Source: Lingula anatina
Lineage: Eukaryota; Brachiopoda; Lingulata; Lingulida; Lingulidae
DNA length: 64,000 nt
Direction of reading: 5' to 3'
NCBI RefSeq assembly: GCF_001039355.2
Contig: NW_019775303.1
Location: 403,664 to 467,663 of the forward strand
How positions within the stretch are numbered: the first letter of the stretch is position 1; each line of letters begins with the position of its first letter. This document shows positions 25,350-37,406 of the stretch, one piece after another. Under the pieces are notes generated by a model. The model worked only from the letters and a program-made list of their open reading frames with translations. It was not told where the DNA came from and did not search any database. A program made the position numbers and the translations under genes.

Positions 25350-28256
25350 AGTATATGTAAACCTTTTTGAGCGGCCTATATGCATGATGCATTTGCAAGT
25401 GCATTCACACTTATACCGCAAACACACACATGCAGGTGGGTACAAGCACTTACATTCATGTGACTAATAACACAACTATACTTAATGAAAATTGTTGAGT
25501 CCAACATTTTGATTAGAAAATGAGTGACCTATGTATTTTCCCTCTCTCTCTTTCCCTAGATTATGCTGAACCACAGGGTGCAGCACAGGCAAATGAGAAA
25601 TTCCAAGGCTGTATACGGAACATGAAGATTAATGGAGCTGAAGTGGACTGGTCAAGTAGTAAGGTCTTGACAGTGGATGTTAAAATTGGTTACTGTCCTG
25701 GTACCAAATAATAAATAGCTGTTTTTATAGGTTTCATTTTTTTTCACATTTAAATTATATTGATAATTCTGAGACCAGACTATATGGATTTGGATTTACA
25801 GCATAGACTGCAATAAATTCCGAAGATATCCTTTCAGTTTTATGATTTGTGTGAGATATTCAAAGGGTTTGCATCATTTATTGTTTTTTTCAATTGAGAA
25901 GTACTGCTGCCTTTGCCAACAATTTTTTGTACAAGATGACTGTATGGTCAAGTTGTACATATTAATAATGAGCATGATGGATATTTTAAGATGATCTAAG
26001 ATTGCATTTACCATTCATTGAAAAAAATATTAAAAAGTGCACCTTTAGTAAAATCTTTGGGAAAAATTATTAAATGGACAATGTAGTATCATGGTTCATC
26101 TTTTTTCATTTTTTTCATTAAAACTGTATGAAATGTCTTATATAGTGGATCTACCTCAATTGTTTAGGTTTCAAAGCTAAGCTGGGACCCTTTTTTTGTT
26201 TTCTGTCCTGCTTAAAGATATGGAAAGTATTTATATTATTGACAATAGACAGAGTTACTATAGTAGTTTTGTAATATTAAAGCAAGGTAATAATGCAATT
26301 GAAACTTGGCATTCTTTATGAGCATAGTTAAGTTATTGTCTTTGTTGTTTTTATGTCAGATAGTTGTTGTCAGATGATTTTCCATATATCTATGTAAATG
26401 GCCAAGTCAGAACTATGTGAATGGTAGAATTAACCAAGAAATGAATGAGGGAGCTTTGCTTAGTTTTTTTTTGCTTTTGACTTTTTCAAAGTTGAATGAT
26501 CAAACAAAAAAGATTCTGAAACCAAAATCTCACACAGTTAGTTTGTAATATTAGGTGATAGAAACTGTTATTTATATTGTTGAGCTGCATCACTGCCAAG
26601 CATTTCAATCTTATACTTTTTGACTATTAGAAACCTGTTTATTTTCATATATATGTATGTATTATAGCTGTTAGATGCTATGTCCAGATACAATCCTTTG
26701 ATAACACTATTATAGTCTTGTGTAAGTGCTTCAGGTTTAGATATTATGTGAGCTTTTTGATTACAAATAATTCATTTTTTAAAATATTCTAGTGGTTTGA
26801 AACAAAATAATAAATATTTTACAATATTATAATAACTGAACTAATTTAAACAAGAATATGTCCTGAATTGGTTTGATACATATTTGTTATTGCCAGAACA
26901 TTGTTTATCAATGGTTTATAAACTGAAGATCTTGTCTTTAAGTATCATTTATGTAAATTATGACTTGTTCAACAATGTATTTTGTTTTGTCTCAAGTGTT
27001 AGTTAACATTATGTTATGTAGAGGTCTTTTATTTAACTTTTAAAAATATAGAACAAATACATACATAGCTAGCATTTACACATGTGTATATGTAAATATT
27101 ACTTTAGATATGATTAATAAGTTTGTTAATTTTATGAGGCTACAAATCCCTCGCCAACTATGGCGTTGCAACTTTTCATGTGCATTACTGCAGTTGGCTT
27201 TTAGATGTTAAATTAATTATTGCTTACAAAAGAACAAATGTATTTGAGAGGTTTGAAAAAATTTACCTTTTTGTCATTATTATTATTTTCATAATTCAAT
27301 TTTTATTAGCCTGACTCTCCATTACTCAATTAATACTCAGTATTTATATACCGACCACTGACAGTCAACTCAGGAATTGTCATTCACTTATATAATGCTA
27401 TTAACAAATTAATTAATTAACACTTCAATGTGCAATCATAAGATTTTTATTATACTCTGAATGAGAAATGTGTTTCTTGGTCAATTAAAGAATGTCATAC
27501 TTCTCAGTAGTTTTTATATTGTTGCTTCATGATTGTACAGAACAACAGTTGCAAAAAATCCACCACTACCATTTTTCAAAGTGCTCTTTGAAATAGATAC
27601 AGTTAATATTGTTCCAAATTATTTTATTGCTGCTGATGTAAGTGAATATGGATGGCCCTTGCCTGTAGTTTTGTTTTGGGAATTGTTCCAGTTAATATTA
27701 TCAGTAGTTGAAATGGCCTTTTGTGACACTAACTGTTATTAATTTAGAATGATTTCAGCGTAATTTACACATTTCCTGACCATACAACTCTTTCTTTTTG
27801 TAATTGTGCCCGCCCTTCTCATTTTTTAAAAGTATTTTTCGTTATAGTGTTTGGTTCAGATACTTGAAAATATGTACAGGAGAAATATTTGGGGGAGGGG
27901 GTGCTTATATGTCAATGTCAAACTGTCTGGCCATGCTGAAGGATGTACATGTAACAGTCACAATTATACAAGAATAAAGAAAAACATTTTTTTGCTCATT
28001 TTAAGATGATATAAAGATATACATCTATTATGAAAAAAACTAGACATTCAGTGACCACCATTTCCAACCGGATTTCAGTTGAGGTTGTGTTGGACTTCGA
28101 GAAAACCAAGTTTTCACCACGATGTGATGGTACGATTTGCACTCGCTGATCCAACAAAAACGTTGTGGCTCCTATCAACTTGATTAAATTTCACAACTAT
28201 TTAGCACTGATTAAATTGTAAGTTTTTCCCATTATTACCTATATTAAACTTCTACA
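25350..28256. repeat. Duplicated segment, copy 2 (empty-site allele)
   Basis: Second copy of 22035-24953, beginning two bases after a lone N at 25348. Differences are allele-like: single substitutions, a shorter poly-T (26464-26472), small indels, and absence of the Tc1-like insertion at its right end. After 28256 the sequence continues into DNA not present after copy 1, so copy 2 carries the natural right flank. Confidence 0.95.
25560..25711 (+). pseudogene. Second copy of laminin terminal exon (probable assembly duplicate)
   Basis: Same as exon 44 at 22245-22396, with acceptor ...TTTCCCTAG and TAA stop intact and the same 50 residues. The only coding difference noticed is AGC to AGT (synonymous) in the Ser-Ser-Ser run. 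It has no LG5 upstream exons of its own, so it is either a haplotype artefact or, less likely, a real duplicated last exon. Confidence 0.85.
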
Positions 28257-28430
28257 TTTGTTCACGCGTCTAGTGTTGGTTACAGCGGAGGTTTACAATG
28301 CTGAAGTCTTTATCTAGGACAGAATTGACTGTCTGTTGCAGCACAACGACTTCCACTNTACAATGCTGAAGTCTTTATCTAGGACAGAATTGACTGTCTG
28401 TTGCATCACAACGACTTCCACTTTGGTGTG

Positions 28431-28497
<67 letters not shown>

Positions 28498-29175
28498 TCT
28501 GAATAATTACTTCGTGACAATTGTGAACAGATAAGACAGTATTAAAGTACCAGCTACGCAAATAGCACCAACAGTAAGCCGCATTTATTTTGAGTAATTC
28601 TGGTGGTAGTCTCACCCTATTGCTTAAAAATAACATCTTTCCTTTTTGAATGTCAAAAATTAGGTAAGCACTATCCTTAAAGTAGGCTTATTTTGTATCC
28701 TTCGTTTATTAACCATCTTTCTATCCAATTTATGCTCGACGCAATTTAATTCCCTGTAATTTTAAAGAACAAATTTTGTGAAGAAAAATTATCCTGAATT
28801 CTGTTACATGGGAAATCCATGATCAACAGTAATTTATTTTTGTTTCATGATTTCGAGATTTCATTAAAGTGAGTATTTTATTTTCTCCTTTTTTCCTTTG
28901 AACATCAAAACAAATGAAATCAAAATAAACAATTTTATTGGAATGTATTCATTGAATATTTCATGTGAATTACACATTGTATCTTTGAAAAACATATTTA
29001 AGCTTTTAAGTCATTTATAAAATTAAGGGCACACACATTGATTAACTCAATTATTCACTTAAAATGATTATTCGTTTTCATTTGATTCACCTTTGTTCCT
29101 CTGGAAACAAAGTACGTCATTCTTTGAATATTCATCTAACTCACTTAGACCTATAGACCTATATCATCCAACATT
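28257..29175. other. Intergenic region between laminin and AKAP7-like gene (convergent ends)
   Basis: Contains a 64-base direct duplication on either side of a lone N (28294-28357 and 28359-28422) and a poly-T tract at about 28433-28496. The remainder is AT-rich with no gene recognised. It holds the 3' flank of both convergent genes. Confidence 0.7.
28294..28422. repeat. 64-base direct duplication around a lone N
   Basis: 28294-28357 and 28359-28422 differ at one base seen (GCAGCACAACG versus GCATCACAACG), separated by N at 28358. Same signature as the two larger duplications in this window. Confidence 0.9.
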
Positions 29176-29851
29176 TCAAAAGAAAACTTCGTGTGCAATT
29201 TCATAATAAGGTTCGTGTTTTGGTCGGCCCATTTTACACAGCTGCACGCTGGTGATCTTTTTTTGGCCAAAGTACATCTCCCTGTACGGCTCATAACACT
29301 TCGGGTCTATTTTCCGTAAACCTAAAACAAAACGAATTTGAATAGAACAATCGGTATACATATTATAATAAATAAATAAATAAACAAGAGAATAGAAATA
29401 TTTGCAAGATAACGTTAATGTGTTCTACAACTGTTCAATTTTATTGCTTACATCACACTTAAGGAAGTAAGGATAAGATTTAAGGACTTCCCCACTGAAA
29501 ACAAACTTAAATTTTTGCCAGTAGGCAAACAAGCGCACAATGTTACACAGCAGCCATTCGTTTTTGCATGTGAGGGTACGGGTATAAAATGAGACAATTA
29601 CGTTTATACACTTAATGCATTTCTGTAGTACGTGGGGAAAATTGTGCGTCTCTTACCGAGCTCATATTTCATGTGTGGATACAAATGCAAAATGGTAATA
29701 TGTGGGATGAAAGGTCGGTCTTCAAATGGTTTTACTGACGCCTGTTTGAAGGTTGCTCTCACTGCCTCTGTTATAAGTAAACAAAACAATTGATAGATGA
29801 AAAAAACATATGACCAGTTACATCATTCAAACTATAAAGAAACTAGTTAAA

Positions 29852-29930
<79 letters not shown>

Positions 29931-31534
29931 CCCTAAATTTGGCCTTCTCCCGATATATGCCAGTACATGTATCTATGGTCCATTTTTCCCATAAGCTGTG
30001 CTGGGATACCAAATGGATAAGTAGTTTGTAATGTTGTATATGTATGCGATTTTCGATTATTCAATTCTAACTTATAAATTTGTCCACGTGCCATTTTATC
30101 ACTTACTTGATATTTCGCCTAGAATTCCCTTTTCTGGTGTGGGTTTCACTTTAGCAAAGACAATTTCTCCACTAAAGTCGTCTATTCCCTGCATTTTCAC
30201 TGTAAGCGGATCATTTTCAAACTTCATCAGTTGTGTCTCGTAACAATTATCTAAAGCCTCTTTGGCCCTGAAAACGCAAAAACGTGCTAAATGCCTTATT
30301 AGCACCAGTGACGGATGATTCTGACAGAGGAGCAACCTGCCTCTTCAGTTTTATCAGTTTCGTTTAATCTGCATAAGTAAATATTGAAATATCGATTTGG
30401 AAAACAAATCAGCAATTATTAATTATCTTTATGTGTATCTTCATTGTTGCATGGCCGTTATCTGACTAATCTGTCCTTAGGAACATGTCAAGCGATTTCA
30501 AAAGCAGACGTTACAATTATTGATAAAAGTCAACTATCTCACGATAAAAAGCGGCAAGGCAATTGAGTTAGTGAAGAGTTGAAAAAGATTTTCCAAACTC
30601 TAAGAGAAAAAAATATATAGACTGTAGTAGGTCTTTTTAAAACTGATAACGGAACAGTGACGTAGACTTCAGGTGATATACATTTAACAGGCTTCTCACC
30701 TTTCCAACACCTTGTCGTTTTCGATTTTGGCCGCCATCAAAGTGATGTGATATGCAGAAGGGGATTTTACGATGCTTGAGAGGTCAACTTTGCAATTGCT
30801 TTTGTACTTTTCTACGATGTCATCCTCAACCTTCATCAATGATTCTTGAAGCTGACAATACCAAATAAATGTTTATTGGAAGATTTAATATAACTATTCA
30901 GTTAACTGGGCAAGCAGTTGCCCAAACGTTTAAGAAGAGGGGCGTGATTGGGCCCAAGGATTGTATACCGAAAGATATATATTTCTGAAAGTCAGCGAAC
31001 AAATGTGTAAGAATTTTGTTGTAAATATCGGTCTTTAACAAGTTAAATATATCAGTAATGAAATATAGATAAATTCTTCGGAATTTTAGTTGGGAGATAT
31101 ACGTAGTAACTTCAAAAATATAGGATGAGAAAAATGCAAATCATGGTCAAAGCATATGAAGAATGGCCTCATATTATATTCTTAAGAGGGCAACACATCT
31201 TACATATTTTACACCCAAAGTAAAGAAACAGTACATGATGAAACATCCCTGGAAAAATTCAACAAGAATCTCAACGAACCGTTCCAGCTGGTTTCGTCTT
31301 GCAGCCTCTTACCTTCTTGTTATTCATTTGGATACACACAAAATGTGTCGGTTTGGGTTGTTGCTGTGGTATTTCTCCAGACCCCTTAGATGCCGACGCC
31401 GTGCCCGCCCCTCCGTCGGAACTGCCACTTACTGCTTGTCGTTTCAGAAGGTACCGCGGCGTGAAGGTGGGCTTTGCGCACTGTTTGTGACGGACGCACT
31501 GTCCGCACTTCTCATGCTCCTCATGTTGATGCAT
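29176..31534 (-). CDS. AKAP7-like 2H phosphoesterase, short paralogue
   Basis: Five exons on the minus strand: 31534-31313, 30851-30700, 30267-30107, 29767-29657, 29321-29176, all GT-AG and in phase, giving 263 residues. The core is the AKAP7/AKAP18 central domain, a two-histidine phosphodiesterase fold; AKAP7 is known to cleave 2',5'-oligoadenylates. The two catalytic HxT motifs are present: H109-I-T111 (AYHITLM) and H201-I-T203 (FIPHITIL). Between them is PLTVKMQGIDDFSGEIVFAKV, matching the AKAP7 GIGTFQGQVGFVKL region. The N-terminus has a Cys/His-rich patch (CGQCVRHKQC). The C-terminus stops soon after the domain (EIAHEVFF), so no RII-anchoring helix is visible. It lies tail-to-head with a longer paralogue. 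The start was chosen as the first ATG of the open exon; an upstream exon cannot be excluded. Confidence 0.85.
29856..29927. repeat. (TA)n microsatellite
   Basis: About 36 TA units in the intron between the third and fourth exons of the short AKAP7-like gene. Confidence 0.97.
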
Positions 31535-32353
31535 GGCGGCGGGTTGTCGAACTTAAAGTTGTTCGATTACCAAGGAGTGGGTAGGTCGCTGTATTATTGG
31601 ATATTGATTAAATGGGCTTTATGGTGAGGGAGACGTGTCGCTTGGAGATTAAATAGTGGTTCAAACCCAACTGTAATTTGCACTGTAACGAGCTGACTAT
31701 GAGACGAGCGTTAGAACCATTTCAACTGTTTGGGTTAGCGGTCTATTACATCGTAGTGAAAGAGTTTTATGTATACACAAGTCAAATATTTAGCCATTTT
31801 CGACCTGCACACGTGCGTCAGTTTCATATAATAAGTCAATACGAAATGGTACGTCAAATTATTGATGCTCTTTATATTCTTATTAGCCCAATGACCTGTT
31901 TTAAACTTTTGTGTCGAGTCATTTTATAAAAAATCGATAAGGTTACTGTGCAACCTGGAGAGCCATACCAGGCGGGAAATGTCCGAATTTAATGCGATTC
32001 CAACACTAAACAGATAGTGTAATGGTGGCTCTATCACAAATCAAAGCGTATCAACAAAATAACTTTTATGTGACAATTTAATTGCAATATGTACACAGTA
32101 AACTCCTTAATGTGTGCCAACATCTTAATTAATCCTTCCTCTCTCTCATTTCAGTCAAACGTCTAATATTGAATATTTTAACAAGATAAAATCGAATTAA
32201 AGCACCATTTTTACCAAAAGCTAGCCGCTTAAAATTCTGCTTATTGCTTCCATTAGTGCCTTTCATGCACATGTAACACAGGTGCCCTCGTGACTGCCAT
32301 ATTATTGTGCTTTAAATTTCAGAGATATTTATCACAAGCAAATTCATTTGTTA
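31535..32353. other. Intergenic region between the two AKAP7-like genes
   Basis: About 0.8 kb holding the 3' end of the upstream long paralogue and the promoter of the short one. No further coding signal. The first 150 bases next to the short gene are richer in CG dinucleotides than the surroundings, consistent with a promoter (inferred). Confidence 0.6.
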
Positions 32354-35300
32354 TTATTTTATAATTGTTTCTGAGCTCTGGTGTACATTTTCAGTTTTAA
32401 AATTAGATTGACAGTCACCTATATCTTTCTCCAACAGCTGCCTTTCAGAAGAATCAAAGTATCCACCAGTTTCAGTGACGACTTGCTTATCGTCTGTATC
32501 ACACTGCAAAATTGCTTCATGTGTTTGTTTGTCAACTGCAACACAATTTTCATGTTTCCTTTCAGTTTCTGTATCTTTACCATTTACATAATCACCATGC
32601 TTTGTAATTTCTTCCTGTAATTGTTTAATAGGTTCAACAGAGGTTTCCTGCATCATTTCTGTGCCTAAATCTTTTGTGTTATCAGTACCAGTGCCAAAGG
32701 AAACAGAATGCTCCACATGGTAATAACCCGTCTCATCTTTTTGTTTGAGCATAGCACAAAGTTGTAGGCCCTCTACTCTCTGCACTCCAAATGCAGTATC
32801 CTTGTAGTCTTCATATAAATCTGAAGCAATGCTGCGGATACCTAGAGAAATATAAAGGCCATGTGGTTATAAAATATTTACAGAATCAAAAATTAACATA
32901 TTTGATTTTTAGAGGTCATGGGTAAATTTTATATCTCCATAGGTTAAGTAATACCATACCTTGAACAGTTATCTTACATCATAGTATATATTACTTTTTG
33001 CAAGATCATATGACTTAGAAAATGTTTAAGTATTTTAAAAAAGTTACTTAGCCATAACAAGATTCCTCAACAGTGGCCGATCTTTTAAATATAATCATGA
33101 CCCCCCCTAAAACATTCACCTTTCTTTCTCAGACTGGGCGCCCTGGATAACTTCATGACTGTCACATGTGGTTTAAAGTCTTTCCCATCTCCATACAGCT
33201 CATGTTCCTCGTAACACTTTTCTACACACTCTGGAGGTTTAAAATAGAAAGTTAACAATGAGCTATTCAATATACATTTTTTGAATCAATTTTACTGTTT
33301 GAATGAAATAGTATTTTATTTTTCTATTACTACAATGGTATTTCCTGCAAGAGTGACTTATAAGCTTATAAAATATACATCTGATACTATAATCATTTTC
33401 AGAACCCATTATAAAAACACATAAAAAATTTCAGTTCCCTCCATGGATGAAGAAGCCAGTATTTTTGCATTTCATGAAAAAAAAAACGATTTTGTCATCA
33501 AACATGCATTTACCTTACATAAACATAACTCCATCTCACCTGCTATACTGGTCAGTTGGTCAGCCTCCTGGCCAGGTTTGACCATGGCAAAGAGGACCTC
33601 CTTCTTGAAGTGACCTAAACCAGTTAGTTCAATGTCCAGGGGTTGGCCTTTGAATTGAGTATCCAGCTGAATGCGGCACTTCTCCAAGGCTGATTTTGCT
33701 CTGAATCAAAATTTAAAATTCCTTCAATAAGACAAAAATAAAATTGCTTTTTAATTTTTGATTAAATAATTAATTTAATTGTAGTAATGCACCCATGGAG
33801 TATTACATGTACATTTTATGTGTGTTTTCACTTCATTTTATAACTACATCATATGGGAGTAAAGGCAGAAAATGGTAAGTCATCATTTGTGCATTTTCTG
33901 TTCTTAACTCTGCAGTAAAACTGTTAGTATAATAAATTTGTATTTTTTGCTTTAATAAGCATGGATTAATATTGTGTCCTGCAGTATGTTAAAAGCTTTG
34001 TAAGAAAAAAATGTATATTTATCTCATATTATGTAGTGCTTACAATGTATATTGTACGAAAAGGGCAACAACATTCATTCTTGCACATGTAAATACTTGT
34101 AAAATAAAGTATTTATTTTAGCCTAGACTTTTATTACTTTCCTTTACTTCTTTTATGGTATTTGATCCACAGTTTTTGATTAAAAAATAAATAAACTATG
34201 GGATCAAACCCAGTTGAAGATTGTGTCTGCTTTGCCCTGTACCCCCATTGAGCTACATTTTACATTTTCATATCTAACACACTGCTGCAACCACCAGGTT
34301 TCCAGAAACACAATCTCACCTCTGCATCTCCTCTTCCTCATCCAGTCTAAGCACTATCATGGTGAGATGAAGAGTGGGGATTGGTATGAATGCAGGAGAT
34401 ATATTCTTGTCTTTTTGGAGTATTGTCTTCTGGACTTCCTTAAGAGCACTATGAATCTAAGGGATGAAAAAAATTAATACAAAGCACTGATATATATAGT
34501 TAAAACAGTTAAGAGCACTATGAATCTAAGGGATGAAAAAAATTAATACAAAGCACTGATATATATAGTTAAAACAGACAGGGTACAGTTCTACTGTAAC
34601 AGGGCACACTTGGTCTAACAAGAGTCCTTTAAATTCTTAACTTAATTAAGTCATTGAGCTACAACTTTCATCCAACCAATATGTAAACCTCCCCCTTTTA
34701 TATTCATCGTTATTACGCAGAGTGTATGAACAACAGGCATCTATATACTGCAGGCTATTCAACTCATGAAGTAAATATCTTAAGGTTTTAATGTGACCCT
34801 TCAGATATACAGCTAGTTTTGTTGAAACCTTTTGCTTTAAGAACTTAATCTATTGGAAATAATAGTTTTCACAATGAATCTAATAACTTCAAAGGTGAAA
34901 AACCTGGACTGATTAGTAAAGCATACAGCTTCAAGTGTTACCTTTTGATTACTCATCTGTATGGCTACAAAATAGTTGGGAGGCTTTCTTCTGGGTTTCT
35001 TTTCATCTGCTTCCCCCTCATTCTCTTCTCTTTTCCCACTAGCTTGCTTCCTCTTCTGTGCTTTCTTTTTCTTTGCTTTCTGTAATTCCTTTTTCTGATA
35101 AAATTCATATTTCCTGTCTAGTATACCTGCAACAGTAGTGTTTAAAGTGAACCTTCATCAACTGTAACCATTTTAAAAGCATTTTTTTTACAATTCCACT
35201 TCTAGAACTTCACAGTTTAATGAAAACATTTAAAATGAAATTAAGAAAAAAAAAATGAAAATTTACATATAAAATAAGGTAGCAAAGCTATCAAATGTAC

Positions 35301-37406
35301 AGACAACAAGAAAGAAAAATAATCCAATCAATCTGGTTTGCCAATTTTAGCTGTAAGTCAATCATTCTTGTAAGTTTTTTCATTTTATTTGTATAATGGC
35401 CATGTTATCAGGCTGATTTTTGAACTTGACCTGTATGTCATGAATATTCATCAGATCTGTAAGTTTGAAGACAAAAGGTAAAACAATTTTCAATTTATTT
35501 GTATATCACTGAAAGTGCACGTCGACAACGACTCGGCCATGGCAATATGTACAGACACAGATGGTTCTTGAGAGATTTCAAATTTAAAATAACAGTGATA
35601 TAATATGTTGATGTTTACTGTCCTGCTGCTGCTTTTTAAAGGAGTGGTTAGTTCTAGTTTGTTGCTGTATAGGTCACAGCAGGGATTAAGGCACCGTTTA
35701 CCTGAAAAAACCAAATTCCAAAAATCCATTGGCGGTATCTAGTGATCACGGTTTGTGCCCTGAATACCCCGCGGCAAAATTAACTAGCAGCACAGGCGAG
35801 TCATTTGCAAAGCTGTAATTAGTTCTCGGCTGCGCTCGGAGGAGATTCTGACACCACGATGCATGCGCAGTAGTATCTCTAAACTGTGGATTTCATCAGT
35901 TTACACTAATATCTGTCATATATATAGGGACCTCATCTTCTTCGTCTTGTTGTTGCACAAAATCGACAAACACATTTTTCAAAGCAACTGCAACCGTCAT
36001 TTTCTAACTTATTACTATGCATGTGTCCAGGCTTCAGAATCTCCTCAAAGAATTAATTACAGCTTTGGAAACGACTCACTCACGCTTATAGTTAATTATG
36101 TCGCGGGGTATTCAGGGCACAGACTGTGATCACTAGATACCGCCAATGGATTTTTGGATTTTTGGAATTTGGATTTTTCATGTGAACGGTGCCTAAGAAG
36201 TTGGTGAGCATAGCTTCATATGTATGATATAATGTTCTGTTTGGTGTGGAAGCATACTAGTAGCTTAAATGGCAGTGGACCATGGTCGAGTTTGTTAGGT
36301 ATACATAACAGGTACATACACTGTACATGTGAGGTGGCAGTATGTTATGTGTGTCAAAAATGATGGGCCCATGGAAAACAGTGAAATGTGTGTTAGGTGT
36401 AGTCAGTACTTGGAAAGACAACATAGAGAGTTGGTTAGATTTTTCTTCTTCCTACCTGTCATTAAATCACCAACATCAACTAAACATGCATCATCCTCCT
36501 CTGGCTGAGACTCTAGGACATTATCAGTGCATGCAAATGGTAACTCTGTTAAATATTCCTCAGCATCAACATCCAAGTCACTTTTAGCAAAACTTTCTGT
36601 AAAATCCAAATGATCCGACATTTTTGGTGATATCTTCTTGAAGAAAGAAAAAAAAACAACATTATTTTAGAGCATTTATGCCTGTAACACTTATCCAAAT
36701 TAATTAAAACAATCAACAAAAACGTTTGATAATTATTTTTCAAAACAAGTTAAATTTCAAAACATATACTAGTACCTGACTTTTTACTAATATAATGTGT
36801 AGTCATTTAAATTAAACTGACCTTACAACTTGAACTGGATGTAGCACCAAATGATTCCATTTGTCCATTCTCTACCATCTTTCTTACTTGATCTGTCACC
36901 TGATGCAAAAGATTCCCTGGAAGAATCGTCTCTTTGCCATAGTCTCTCTTTTTCCTTCTTCTCTTTCTTTTTGACTCCTTCACTCCAGATGGTAACACTT
37001 CCATTTGCTCTGGAAAAAGTCCTTGTACTTCTTTGAAATTGAATGTCAATATTGGCTGCAGTTGGACATGATTTATCAGTTCATCCTCTGTAGTTTGCAT
37101 AGTGTGACTTATTACTTCTAGTTCGGTTTTAGGAACATAGAGCGGGGGCAATGTAGATGACTGTGATTTAAACGGTTTTAAACTAACAGAAGAAGCAGGT
37201 GTTGGAGGGTTCAAAGATTGGGAAATTTCAGAATTTTTTGGTCTGCTAATACTGCATATCCACTTTGATATATGTGTTTTATTCTCGTTTACCAAGTAAC
37301 GTGGGTTTACATTGATGACAGTATATAAATGACTATGCACGAGTAACTGAAAGGTTGTTGGTGCTGCAGTTCTCCGCTGCCGTCGGATAAGTGCAGTATA
37401 AATCAT
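32354..37406 (-). CDS. AKAP7: AKAP7-like 2H phosphoesterase, long paralogue
   Basis: Seven minus-strand exons: 37406-36822, 36636-36456, 35126-34942, 34456-34320, 33700-33540, 33230-33120, 32841-32354; total 615 residues. Exon 2 carries the conserved N-terminal motif EEYLTELPFACTD, like the MPFATVD segment of vertebrate AKAP7-gamma. Exon 3 is Lys/Arg-rich (KAKKKKAQKRK) and ends PPNYFVAIQMSNQK, the start of the 2H domain. HxT motifs are H347-L-T349 (TLHLTMIVLRL) and H438-V-T440 (FKPHVTVMKLSRAPSLRKK). KAKAP7-like C-terminal block LCAMLKQKDETGYYHVEHS follows. The 195-residue first exon has no clear homology, contains a basic NLS-like run (KESKRKRRRKKR) and a possible amphipathic helix (NLLHQVTDQVRKMVEN). 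The acidic C-terminal tail (about residues 500-615) is low complexity. Roles known for the family are PKA anchoring and 2-5A cleavage; which applies here is inferred. Confidence 0.88.
34441..34577. repeat. 69-base tandem duplication covering a splice acceptor
   Basis: Two adjacent copies with a period of 69 bases, beginning TAAGAGCACTATGAATCTAA at 34441 and again at 34510. The unit includes the acceptor and the first 16 or so bases of exon 4 of the long AKAP7-like gene, so a second identical acceptor exists 69 bases upstream in the transcript. Confidence 0.95.
35690..36193. mobile_element. MITE, PIF/Harbinger type, larger member
   Basis: 504-base element in intron 2 of the long AKAP7-like gene. 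Ends read GGCACCGTT inward on both sides, with inverted arms of about 95 bases or more, and the target duplication TAA flanks it (35687-35689, 36194-36196). The inner arms (GGTATCTAGTGATCACGG, GTGCCCTGAATACCCCGCG) match those of the 192-base element at 14596-14787. No transposase frame. Confidence 0.85.

Noticed and set aside
25560-25711. A second laminin gene
   Set aside because: Only the last exon and flank are copied, with allele-level identity and a lone N at the joint; no second set of upstream exons exists.
28314-28636. Poly-lysine open frames
   Set aside because: Translation of a poly-T tract.
29810-30031. Ile-Tyr repeat open frames on both strands
   Set aside because: Translation of the (TA)n microsatellite.
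31163-31627. 154-codon plus-strand open frame
   Set aside because: It is the opposite strand of the first exon and promoter of the short AKAP7-like gene; no homology in this frame.
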